Source: Exiguobacterium acetylicum (GTDB lineage: Bacteria; Bacillota; Bacilli; Exiguobacteriales; Exiguobacteriaceae). Taken from it: 64,000 nt of DNA. Below, one piece after another: positions 34,984-42,141 of this stretch. The DNA lies in contig NZ_CP081878.1 in assembly GCF_022170825.1 (NCBI RefSeq), positions 398,001 through 462,000 on the forward strand, read 5' to 3'. The notes under the pieces are model-generated. The model was given only the letters and a program-made list of their open reading frames with translations. It was not told where the DNA came from and searched no databases. Position 1 is the stretch's first letter. Every line of letters starts with the position of its first letter. The position numbers were made by a program, and so were the translations under genes.

Positions 34984-35868
34984 ATGAGTGCGAACACCCA
35001 ATCAATGATCTTTACGATTTACGGGGATTATATCCGTCATTACGGCAATCAAATCTGGGTCGGGAGTTTAATTCGACTCGTCAAAGAGTTTGGACATAAC
35101 GAACAAGCGGTCCGGGTCGCGGTATCCCGGATGGTCAAACAAGGCTGGCTCGTCTCCGAGAAGCAGGGGAGTAAAAGCTTCTATTCGTTGACGCCACGTG
35201 GGGTGGAGCGGATGGAAGAAGCAGCGCGCCGGATCTATAAATCAACACCGCACGACTGGGACGGAAAATGGCGAACGTTGATGTACACGATTCCTGAGGA
35301 TAAGCGGCAGATTCGCGACGAACTCCGTAAAGAACTGACGTGGAGTGGGTTTGGCAACTTATCAAACGGGGTTTGGATTTCACCGAATCCGCTTGAAAAA
35401 GAGGCGGAACGATTGATTGAAGCATACGAAATCGAAGAGTATGTCGATTTCTTCGTCGGTGAATACTACGGTCCAAAACAAGATCAATCTCTTGTTGAGC
35501 GCGCTTTTCCACTGGAGGAATTGCAGGAACGTTACGAGACGTTTATCACGGATTATAGCCGGCAATACATCGTCCATCAGAGTCAGCTCCAACTAGGAGA
35601 AATGACGGATGAGCAGTGTTTCGTCGAACGGACGATGCTCGTACATGAGTACCGAAAATTCCTCTTCACGGATCCGGGACTCCCGCAAGAACTATTACCG
35701 GATGCTTGGAGTGGACACCATGCGGCACTGTTGTTTGAGCAATATTACCGTTTGCTTGCGCAACCTGCGAGCCGGTTCTTCGAATCAATCTTTGAAGAGA
35801 CACACGATGTGTCACAACGTAGTGCCTCTTATGATGCAACAGAACATCCACTGTTTGCGGAACGATGA
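34984..35868 (+). CDS. paaX: PaaX-type transcriptional repressor
   Basis: I chose ATG 34984 after AGAGAGAG. The 294-residue protein has the PaaX plan: an N-terminal winged helix (residues about 8-80, GSLIRLVKEFGHNEQAVRVAVSRMVKQGWL with W-S-E-K turn), a central domain with DWDGKWRTLMYTIPEDKRQIRD, and the C-terminal domain. PaaX proteins release DNA on binding phenylacetyl-CoA. Likely targets are the AACGTA inverted repeats at 25396-25417 and perhaps its own promoter, which is inference. Confidence 0.9.
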   Translation: MSANTQSMIFTIYGDYIRHYGNQIWVGSLIRLVKEFGHNEQAVRVAVSRMVKQGWLVSEKQGSKSFYSLTPRGVERMEEAARRIYKSTPHDWDGKWRTLMYTIPEDKRQIRDELRKELTWSGFGNLSNGVWISPNPLEKEAERLIEAYEIEEYVDFFVGEYYGPKQDQSLVERAFPLEELQERYETFITDYSRQYIVHQSQLQLGEMTDEQCFVERTMLVHEYRKFLFTDPGLPQELLPDAWSGHHAALLFEQYYRLLAQPASRFFESIFEETHDVSQRSASYDATEHPLFAER

Positions 35869-35879
35869 TATACAAAAGA

Positions 35880-35907
35880 GCGGGACGGATCACGCGATCC
35901 GCCCCGC
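35880..35907. terminator. hairpin between convergent paaX and paaY-like genes
   Basis: A GC-rich 12-base stem with one mismatch (35880-35891 with 35896-35907) and loop ACGC lies in the 46-base gap. The T-run is weak, leftward somewhat better (CTCTTTTG). Confidence 0.55.
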
Positions 35908-35914
35908 ATTCGTG

Positions 35915-36454
35915 TCATTCAGATGTGTTCTGTTCAGCTGATCCTGCGAGGATGTTTCGGAAGGCATATCCTTTATCGACGTAGGAATCAATCGACTCCT
36001 GAATCATCGCGAGATCTGCTTCTGTCAGTTCACGCACGACTTTACCGGGTGAGCCGATGATCAGCGAACGGGGTGGGAAGACTTTTCCCGATGGAATCAA
36101 TGTGTTCGCCCCGATGATGCATTCTTCACCAATGTCTGCGTGATCAAGAACGGTCGCCCCCATTCCGACGATGGAACGACGTCCAATTTTACAACCGTGT
36201 AAGATGGCATTATGTCCGACCGTCACTTCATCTTCGATGACGACGGGCGCCCCTTCATACAGATGGACCGTTGCATTGTCTTGGATACTGCAGCGTTTCC
36301 CGATTGTAATCGGTCCTTCGTCACCGCGTAAGACAGCGTTGAACCAGACGGTGGACTCGGAACCGATCGTGACGTCCCCAATCAAATAAGCGCCAGGAGC
36401 GATGAATACATCGGATGCTACGTTCGGATGAATCGATTGATACGGAATCTTCAT
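35915..36454 (-). CDS. gamma-carbonic-anhydrase-like hexapeptide protein (PaaY/YtoA type)
   Basis: The 179-residue protein is a left-handed beta helix of hexapeptide repeats (for example VFIAPGAYLIGDVTIGSEST) with the metal His positions in ATVHLYEGAP and TVGHNAILHGCKIG. Such proteins are gamma carbonic anhydrases or, as PaaY in Escherichia coli, thioesterases of the phenylacetate route. It converges on paaX, outside the operon, so a paa role is plausible but not certain; the closest general match is Bacillus YtoA. Confidence 0.82.
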   Translation of the reverse strand: MKIPYQSIHPNVASDVFIAPGAYLIGDVTIGSESTVWFNAVLRGDEGPITIGKRCSIQDNATVHLYEGAPVVIEDEVTVGHNAILHGCKIGRRSIVGMGATVLDHADIGEECIIGANTLIPSGKVFPPRSLIIGSPGKVVRELTEADLAMIQESIDSYVDKGYAFRNILAGSAEQNTSE

Positions 36455-36545
36455 AACAGAACGACCTCATTTCTAAGATAAGATGAACTACTATTCATTC
36501 CCTGTCAGTATATCATGCGGTGGGAGTCGAGAACGGAGGAAAGAT

Positions 36546-37484
36546 ATGTTTCCGATTTGTGAGCTATTCAAGATTCGTTATCCCTTGATTCAAGGAGGGA
36601 TGGGGAACATTAGTCATGCAGCACTCACGGCAGCGGTATCAAATGCCGGAGGTCTTGGTACGATCGGGTGCGGTACATTATCGGTAGATGAAGTGAAGTC
36701 TCGGATTCAGGAGACACGAATCCTGACGGAGCAACCGTTTGCCTTGAACATCGCGATTCGTGTGTCTCCCTATACGGAAGCACTGATCGATCTCGCGATT
36801 GCAGAAAAGATTTCGGTCGTCTCCTTGTCGGCAGGAAATCCGGCACCATACATAGAGCGACTACAAGTTGCTGGCATCAAAACGATTGCCGTCGTCGCCT
36901 CAGTCAAACAGGCATTGAAGGCAGAACAGGCAGGCGCTGATGTACTCGTAGCGGAAGGGGTTGAAGCGGCAGGCATCAACTCCCCGCTCGAGTTGACGAC
37001 ACTCACTTTGATTCCGCAGCTCGTTGACCGGGTCAAGATTCCGGTTCTTGCAGCGGGTGGGATTGGCGATGGGCGTGGACTAGCAGCTGTCCTGTTGCTT
37101 GGTGCTGCCGGCGTCCAGCTCGGAACACGGTTGATCGCGACGGAAGATGCCAAGGTCCATCCAGCTTATAAATCGCGCTTAACGGATGCGACAGATACCG
37201 ATACACGCATCATCGGACGCTCCGTTGGATTTGTCCGACGTGTCCTTGACGGTCCGTATGTCGAACAGCTCACAGCCGAGACTCCTTCTGCATTTCTCGA
37301 TCAGACGAACGAGTCGTTTCATATAAAAGGAGCTCTTGAAGGCGATGAAGAGAAAGGATATGTCAACGCTGGACTGGTTGCTGGTTTGATTCGTGATGTG
37401 CCGACTGTTGCCGAGTTGTTTACGCGCATGATGGCGGAAGCAGAGGAACAGCTGAAGCGGACGACTGCTCGTTTTGCGACATGA
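36546..37484 (+). CDS. nitronate monooxygenase / FabK-like flavoprotein
   Basis: I chose ATG 36546 after GGAGGAAAG; the longer frame starts in the intergenic region. The 312-residue TIM barrel has the NMO blocks YPLIQGGMGNISHAAL, GADVLVAEGVEAAG (in FabK-like proteins G.EAGGH) and IPVLAAGGIGDGRGLAAVL with GVQLGTRLIATED binding FMN phosphate. Substrates of such Bacillales proteins (nitronates or enoyl-ACP) are mostly untested. A terminator follows. Confidence 0.85.
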   Translation: MFPICELFKIRYPLIQGGMGNISHAALTAAVSNAGGLGTIGCGTLSVDEVKSRIQETRILTEQPFALNIAIRVSPYTEALIDLAIAEKISVVSLSAGNPAPYIERLQVAGIKTIAVVASVKQALKAEQAGADVLVAEGVEAAGINSPLELTTLTLIPQLVDRVKIPVLAAGGIGDGRGLAAVLLLGAAGVQLGTRLIATEDAKVHPAYKSRLTDATDTDTRIIGRSVGFVRRVLDGPYVEQLTAETPSAFLDQTNESFHIKGALEGDEEKGYVNAGLVAGLIRDVPTVAELFTRMMAEAEEQLKRTTARFAT

Positions 37485-37503
37485 ACATACAGTGATGATC
37501 CGT

Positions 37504-37533
37504 AAACCCGCTTGTGGAAAGCGGGTTTTTTCA
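37504..37533 (+). terminator. terminator after the nitronate monooxygenase gene
   Basis: The perfect 10-base stem AAACCCGCTT (37504-37513) with 37519-37528 is followed by a T-run. Confidence 0.85.
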
Positions 37534-37540
37534 TGTTTTT

Positions 37541-37568
37541 TTGAAAATGGGACATTTGTCCTTTTCAA
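37541..37568. promoter_or_regulatory. long palindrome upstream of the YdcZ/Crp operon
   Basis: TTGAAAA (37541-37547) and GGACA (37550-37554) are mirrored by TGTCC (37557-37561) and TTTTCAA (37562-37568); only two extra bases in the left arm break symmetry. It lies 53 bases before the first gene and is a good candidate operator for the Crp/Fnr-family regulator coded in the operon. Confidence 0.5.
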
Positions 37569-37620
37569 GTGAGGTGCGAATAAGGTCTACTCTAGTGTAG
37601 AGATTAAAGGAGGAGATGAC

Positions 37621-38049
37621 GTGCAAGGAGTCGTGTTTGCTTTGATGAGCGGTCTGTTCATCGCCCTGCAAGGCATATTCAATGCGCGCCTTGCGACAGG
37701 CGTCGGACCGTGGTTATCCGTATTGATCGTCCACTTTGTTGGTCTGATGGGTTGTTTAGCCATTTATAGCTTCGTACGAGATCGGAAAATCGGCGGATTC
37801 CGTCAGTTACCTTGGATTTATGCGAGCGGTGGACTGATTGGCGTGCTAGTCGTCGTAACGGAATTAACAGCGATCCAAACGCTCGGGATGACATGGGCAA
37901 TGTGTTTATTACTCGTCGCGCAGATTTTATGTGCTTTTGTGATTGATTTAAAAGGATGGTTCGGTGTCTTAAAAAAACAAGGAAATCGTGGTCAGTGGGT
38001 TGGTGTGGGTCTCATGCTTGCAGGAGTTGCGATTTTCTCACTTGCCTAA
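37621..38049 (+). CDS. YdcZ-family (DUF606, DMT superfamily) membrane protein
   Basis: The 142-residue protein starts with GTG after AAAGGAGGAGA. It has five predicted membrane helices and the family opening GLFIALQGIFNARLATGVGPW. Such half-size transporters often occur as pairs that may form a heterodimer. Here the partner is coded two genes downstream, with a regulator gene in between. The substrate is unknown. Confidence 0.85.
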   Translation: MQGVVFALMSGLFIALQGIFNARLATGVGPWLSVLIVHFVGLMGCLAIYSFVRDRKIGGFRQLPWIYASGGLIGVLVVVTELTAIQTLGMTWAMCLLLVAQILCAFVIDLKGWFGVLKKQGNRGQWVGVGLMLAGVAIFSLA

Positions 38050-38064
38050 AGGGAGGGAACGAAC

Positions 38065-38733
38065 ATGGAAACCGTCATCCAACAGTATGGACTGGATACG
38101 ATTTTAACCGAAGATACGCGCGCTTGGTTGCGTCAAGAGACCTTCCAAAAAGGGGAACTCCTCTGTACGACAGGGGCGACGATTGACCGGATGTACTTCA
38201 TCGTCGCAGGCAAGGTCAAGATTTCTGCTGCTTCGTCAGAAGGAAAACAACGGATTTTACGATTCAAGACACCATTGACGGTGATCGGTGACGCCGAGTT
38301 CATCAATGAACGGGAAGTATTGAATACGGTTGAGGCGGTGACCGATGTCGAGGTGTTGAGCGTACCGTACGCGATTTTACGCGAGCACAATACGACGAAC
38401 GTCTTTCTGCAATTCCTATTACGCACGATCACAGCGAAGTGGTATGCCGACTCAAAATCAGCGTCGCACCACGTACTCTATACCGTCGAAGAGCGATTTG
38501 CAGGCTACTTATTATCGATTGCGTCCGAAGCTAGTGATAGTTTGTTTTATCAGGAGATGCGGACGTCGAATCTACATGACGTCGCCGACTGGCTTGGGAC
38601 GAGTTATCGTCACTTAAACCGGATCATCACGAAGTTGTGTGAGGAAGAACTTCTCGTTCGACGACGTGGCAAGATCATCATCGTCGATTTGGAACGGATT
38701 CGCGAGAAAGCGAACGGCAATAGCTATGAGTAA
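38065..38733 (+). CDS. Crp/Fnr-family transcriptional regulator
   Basis: The 222-residue protein has a cyclic-nucleotide-binding-like beta roll (residues about 25-125, FQKGELLCTTGATIDRMYFI and GKVKISAAS) and a C-terminal winged helix (NLHDVADWLGTSYRHLNRII). There are no clustered Cys, so no iron-sulfur sensor, and the effector is not evident. The YeiL-like sequence and placement between two YdcZ genes recur in Firmicutes. It probably controls its own operon through the palindrome at 37541-37568. Confidence 0.85.
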   Translation: METVIQQYGLDTILTEDTRAWLRQETFQKGELLCTTGATIDRMYFIVAGKVKISAASSEGKQRILRFKTPLTVIGDAEFINEREVLNTVEAVTDVEVLSVPYAILREHNTTNVFLQFLLRTITAKWYADSKSASHHVLYTVEERFAGYLLSIASEASDSLFYQEMRTSNLHDVADWLGTSYRHLNRIITKLCEEELLVRRRGKIIIVDLERIREKANGNSYE

Positions 38734-38745
38734 GGAGGAACGAAC

Positions 38746-39228
38746 ATGGTAATGGGCATCGTGTGTGCCGTATTGGCAGGGATGTTAATCAGTTTACAAA
38801 CGGTATTGAATGCTCGGATGAGTGATGCATTCGGCGCATGGGCGACGACGACGCTGGTTTTCTTCGTCGGCTTCATCGGAGCAAGTATCACGTATGTCCT
38901 GTTTCGTGGTGGAACAATCGGACAGATTCAAAACGTGTCACCACTCTACTGGTTCGGTGGACTCGTCGGTGTCGGTGTCGTCTTTTGTGTCATGCGTGGG
39001 ATTCAACTGCTTGGCCCGTCCGTCGCGATTTCTGTCGTGTTGATTTCGCAGTTGAGCTTTGCCCTCGCCGTTGATACGTTCGGTTGGTTCGGTTTACCGC
39101 AAATCGACTTATCGTTTGGTCAACTCGTCGGTCTCGCCGTCATGGTGTGTGGGATCTTCGTTTTGAAACGGTATCAAGTCGTGGCGCCGGAACAACAGGC
39201 AAAAGATCAAGTAGAACGTGTTTCATAA
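38746..39228 (+). CDS. YdcZ-family (DUF606) membrane protein, second copy
   Basis: The 160-residue protein has five membrane helices and the opening AGMLISLQTVLNARMSDAFGAW, a paralogue of the protein coded at 37621. The AAGGAGGAAC site and 12-base spacing place it in one operon with the regulator. Together the two YdcZ proteins may form an asymmetric transporter. Confidence 0.85.
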   Translation: MVMGIVCAVLAGMLISLQTVLNARMSDAFGAWATTTLVFFVGFIGASITYVLFRGGTIGQIQNVSPLYWFGGLVGVGVVFCVMRGIQLLGPSVAISVVLISQLSFALAVDTFGWFGLPQIDLSFGQLVGLAVMVCGIFVLKRYQVVAPEQQAKDQVERVS

Positions 39229-39247
39229 TAATTGAATACAGAACGGA

Positions 39248-39279
39248 GACAGTGGAGTTCCAATCCACTGTCTTTTTTT
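39248..39279 (+). terminator. terminator after the YdcZ operon
   Basis: The perfect 9-base stem GACAGTGGA (39248-39256) with 39264-39272 precedes seven T. Confidence 0.9.
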
Positions 39280-39281
39280 GA

Positions 39282-40505
39282 CTAATCTTCTATTTGGACA
39301 ATGCGTTTTCTGAAATAGAGTGAGAGGACAAGGATAAGAAGACCACAGTACAACATAATCGTCGTGATCGAAACATGAAACGACAGTAGAAATGAGAGGA
39401 GCGCATAAGATAATGGAACAAGACCGTTGGACGATGCATTGACGACACTCATGACACGTCCCATTGTCTGTTCTGCACATTGAGATTGAATGAACGTAAT
39501 GAAGCGAATGTTGATGATCGAAGAAAGGACACCGAGTGATAGAAGAAGGATGAGGAACAACGACATCTGCTGGACTTGACTAAGTAGGAAGAGAAGCAGA
39601 CCTAAGGCGCCGATCAATCGAACCGACGAGGTAAGCCCAGTTGCTTTCGTCTGCGCAAAACCACTCCAGAGCGCCCCTCCGAGCATTCCCAGTTGATAAG
39701 CGCCTTGCATGTAACTTAAATCAATCGCGTCTCCTTGAAGCACATCATGGACGAGTAGTGGAATTCCGAGTAGGAGTGGTCCAAAGAAAAAGAAATTGAC
39801 GCAGATGACGAGAAAAAGTGTCTGCTTGAGTTGCTGAAAGTGAAAGACGTAATGCAGCCCTTCCTTTAGTTCAGATAAAGCTGAATGGTGAAGTGTTCGC
39901 TTAGTCTTAGACTCACGAATACCATACGTGAAGAGGAGCGTCAGACAGAGTGTCCCGAAGATCACGAGAAAGACGTATGAGTAAGAAGAATAGCTGAGGA
40001 TGACTCCACCAAGAATCGGACCTGAAAAGAGTGCGATTTGATTCGATGTCTGAATCATGGAGTTAGCTTTAGTGAGTTGTTCGTTTGGAACGAGTGTAGG
40101 CAGTAAGGAAGCATTTGCGGGTGAATAGAATGCATCCACACTGCCAAATAAAAAGGCAAATACTAAGATTGTTAGCAAGGTAAGCTGATTGAGATGCAGT
40201 AACACGAGAAGACAGAGAATGAAACTGATTCGTAGACCACTTGAGATGCGCATGATCGTCGAACGTTTATAGCGATCAGATAAGACGCCACCAAATAACA
40301 TGAGAAAAATACGCGGTAACAAGGTGGCCATGAGAACAAATCCAAGATAGGACGCTTGGTTTAACGTATGGATGACATACCATTGTTCGACAAACAGATA
40401 GGTTGATAGCGAAAGGGCAGAGCACATGCCGGATCCCCATAAAAATAAAAAGGATCGATTTTTAAATAAGGATCGTTCTGTATTCATTTCAATAGGTAGC
40501 ATCAT
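39282..40505 (-). CDS. MFS exporter
   Basis: The 407-residue protein has twelve predicted membrane helices and the MFS loop GGVLSDRYKRSTIMRIS after helix 2. Overall it looks like the MefA/MdrA-like macrolide-efflux group of multidrug exporters. It starts 11 bases after the ArsR-like regulator, whose gene it follows in a two-gene leftward operon, so it is probably induced by the ligand of that regulator. The codon use seems slightly more AT-rich than neighbours, possibly from transfer. Confidence 0.85.
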   Translation of the reverse strand: MMLPIEMNTERSLFKNRSFLFLWGSGMCSALSLSTYLFVEQWYVIHTLNQASYLGFVLMATLLPRIFLMLFGGVLSDRYKRSTIMRISSGLRISFILCLLVLLHLNQLTLLTILVFAFLFGSVDAFYSPANASLLPTLVPNEQLTKANSMIQTSNQIALFSGPILGGVILSYSSYSYVFLVIFGTLCLTLLFTYGIRESKTKRTLHHSALSELKEGLHYVFHFQQLKQTLFLVICVNFFFFGPLLLGIPLLVHDVLQGDAIDLSYMQGAYQLGMLGGALWSGFAQTKATGLTSSVRLIGALGLLLFLLSQVQQMSLFLILLLSLGVLSSIINIRFITFIQSQCAEQTMGRVMSVVNASSNGLVPLSYALLSFLLSFHVSITTIMLYCGLLILVLSLYFRKRIVQIED

Positions 40506-40516
40506 ACACCTCCAGA

Positions 40517-41113
40517 TTAGATATCGTCGCGATCAAACAATCGTTCATCAATCGAAAAAGCAGTCGTCATGATGTAAAAGTGTTTTCGATCTTTTTCGTC
40601 AGGTGGAGATTGTGTGAACTCGTCTAATAAAGCACGATATTTTGTAGCAAACCGCTGAAAGTCGGCTTCAGACATCGTCAATTCTTTTTGAAGCGATAAG
40701 CTCATCCAGTCCTCGACGTTCGAAGACACGGGAGAAAAAGCAGTCGTTGGAGCGGTGAGGACACGTGTCTTTGCCCGGTCTAGTACCTCAAGATACGATT
40801 GGCGGGTCGCCTCTTTCGTCTCGACGAAGTTCAGAAGATGATCGGCAGGAATGTATCCTCGGGCGATAGCTTGGTAATATTTTAAAAGGTTGCCGCCTTG
40901 TTCTTCCGTTCGAACGAGGCGAATCAAAGCATGCTTTTCAAGTTCCCGCACGTGATAGAGCACCTTTGCGCGCGATAACGTCAGCAAATGAGCTAACTGA
41001 TGTACCGTATGCGGTTTTTCAACGAGAAACATAAGGATTTTTGTTCGTAACGGATCACTGATCACCTTCAACTGTTCATAGTTCTCTAATATGTGAATCG
41101 CTTTTTGTTCCAT
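40517..41113 (-). CDS. ArsR-like winged-helix transcriptional regulator
   Basis: The 198-residue protein begins with a winged helix (residues about 12-85, VISDPLRTKILMFLVEKPHT and SRAKVLYHVRELEKHALI). The C-terminal half is helical with no metal-binding Cys, so the signal is probably a small organic compound. It sits directly before the MFS exporter gene and after a promoter region rich in palindromes with TTAACC arms. Confidence 0.85.
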   Translation of the reverse strand: MEQKAIHILENYEQLKVISDPLRTKILMFLVEKPHTVHQLAHLLTLSRAKVLYHVRELEKHALIRLVRTEEQGGNLLKYYQAIARGYIPADHLLNFVETKEATRQSYLEVLDRAKTRVLTAPTTAFSPVSSNVEDWMSLSLQKELTMSEADFQRFATKYRALLDEFTQSPPDEKDRKHFYIMTTAFSIDERLFDRDDI

Positions 41114-41128
41114 CCAATCATCTCCTTT

Positions 41129-41190
41129 TTAACCGGTTAACTTTTATTAACCATAAATCAAAAAGGTTATTTTGTAAACAATTACAAAAT
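41129..41190 (-). promoter_or_regulatory. palindrome cluster before the ArsR-like/MFS operon
   Basis: Three symmetrical elements are packed in 62 bases: the perfect 12-base palindrome TTAACCGGTTAA (41129-41140), a TTAACC/GGTTA inverted pair (41147-41152 and 41165-41169) and ATTTTGTAA/TTACAAAAT (41169-41177 and 41182-41190). They lie 16-77 bases before the regulator start and are likely autoregulatory operators. Confidence 0.55.
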
Positions 41191-41232
41191 AATGTAAGGG
41201 TAACGGTGAATGAGGGCTGTTTGTTTCCATAC

Positions 41233-41322
41233 AAAAAACTGACTCCATTGACATACTCGCTCATTCTCATTCACCTCCTGCAAAAGCAGGTGTGAGAATA
41301 AGCGAAATGTTTGAAGTCAGTT
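41233..41322 (-). other. long structured inverted-repeat element ending in a leftward terminator
   Basis: Nested arms pair across a 4-base loop: AACTGACT (41237-41244) with 41315-41322, CGC (41258-41260) with 41302-41304, ATTCTC (41263-41268) with 41294-41299, and CCTGC (41277-41281) with 41286-41290. Read leftward it ends in AGTCAGTTTTTTG, a terminator tail, and contains GCAGGAGGTG whose GCAGG part is in the apical stem. It may simply terminate msrA, or be a regulatory RNA before the ArsR-like operon. Confidence 0.5.
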
Positions 41323-41350
41323 CAGCTGTTAGATGTGGTTCAAGGCTAGA

Positions 41351-41881
41351 TTAGACCGTTGTCGTGTCTTTCCATTCCTGTTCGATGAACGCATCACGAC
41401 CAGAAGCAGCACGATCTTTTTTGTAGTGTTCTGGATTTTTCTTATGGAAGTCTTGATGATACTCTTCCGCTGGATAAAATTCAGAAGCGGCATCGATTCG
41501 TGTCACGATCGGTTGTTTAAAACGATTGCTTGCAGCAAGGGCGTCCCGGGAAGTAATCGCTGCTTCATGCTGCGCATCCGTATGATAGAAGATTGCTGGC
41601 GCGTACTGCGTGCCGCGATCTTGGAATTGACCTTCTGCATCCGTCGGATCCGTTTGTGGCCAGTAGAGTTCCAGCAGACGCTCGTATGGGAATAGGCTCG
41701 GATCAAACGTGATTTGGACGACTTCGAGATGTCCTGTCGTTCCAGTCTTAACTTGCTCGTATGTCGGGTTATCGACGTGTCCGCCCATGTAACCTGATAC
41801 GATTCCCTCGATTCCTGGTAATTCTTCAAATGGTGTCACCATGCACCAAAAACATCCACCTGCAAATGTTGCTTTTTCCAT
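41351..41881 (-). CDS. msrA: peptide-methionine (S)-S-oxide reductase
   Basis: I chose the start at 41881, where KATFAGGCFWCM begins; the longer frame runs into the riboswitch terminator. The 176-residue enzyme has the catalytic Cys in GGCFWC, the GIEGIVSGYMGGHVDNPTYE block and HLEVVQITFDP. It repairs oxidised methionine with thioredoxin. There is no fused MsrB. A SAM-I riboswitch lies in the 5' leader, tying repair to methionine status. Confidence 0.94.
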   Translation of the reverse strand: MEKATFAGGCFWCMVTPFEELPGIEGIVSGYMGGHVDNPTYEQVKTGTTGHLEVVQITFDPSLFPYERLLELYWPQTDPTDAEGQFQDRGTQYAPAIFYHTDAQHEAAITSRDALAASNRFKQPIVTRIDAASEFYPAEEYHQDFHKKNPEHYKKDRAASGRDAFIEQEWKDTTTV

Positions 41882-41940
41882 CTGTCTCTTCCTCTCCGTG
41901 GGAAATCCCCATTGTATATCTGACAGCGAGAAAACGAAAA

Positions 41941-42077
41941 CGACTCCTTCGCTTGGTTGCAAAAGGAGTCGCCGCTTTTTATCAACCAAAGCTTTCGCTT
42001 TGCTGGTCGTAGCACCTTGCTATGCGCAGGTTGCTGGGACGTCATCGATCCAGATCTCTCGGTCCACTCTTGATAAG
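41941..42077 (-). promoter_or_regulatory. SAM-I (S-box) riboswitch and terminator before msrA
   Basis: Read leftward from 42077 the leader begins CTTATCAAGAGTGGACC, contains GATGACGTCCCAGCAACC and AAGGTGCTACGACC, and closes with GGTTGATAA at 41979; these are conserved S-box pieces with P1 pairing of CTTATC with GATAA. A terminator stem of 9 pairs (CGACTCCTT, 41941-41949 with 41963-41971) followed by TTTTCGTTTTC lies between aptamer and msrA. SAM binding should stop transcription. Confidence 0.85.
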
Positions 42078-42141
42078 GGTATATGAAGTTGATGTCATTC
42101 GTTATCATTGTTGTGATGATACCACTCCAAAAGAAATAAAG

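Noticed and set aside
35880-35907. GC-rich hairpin after paaX as an operator.
   Set aside because: It lies in the short gap between convergent genes, where a terminator is the simpler reading.
41114-41291. A leftward 48-50-residue frame with GGAGGTGA upstream and a YVNGV segment, superficially like a class IIa bacteriocin.
   Set aside because: It runs through the promoter palindromes of the ArsR-like gene, lacks the YGNGVxC motif and disulfide Cys pattern, and overlaps a terminator hairpin.
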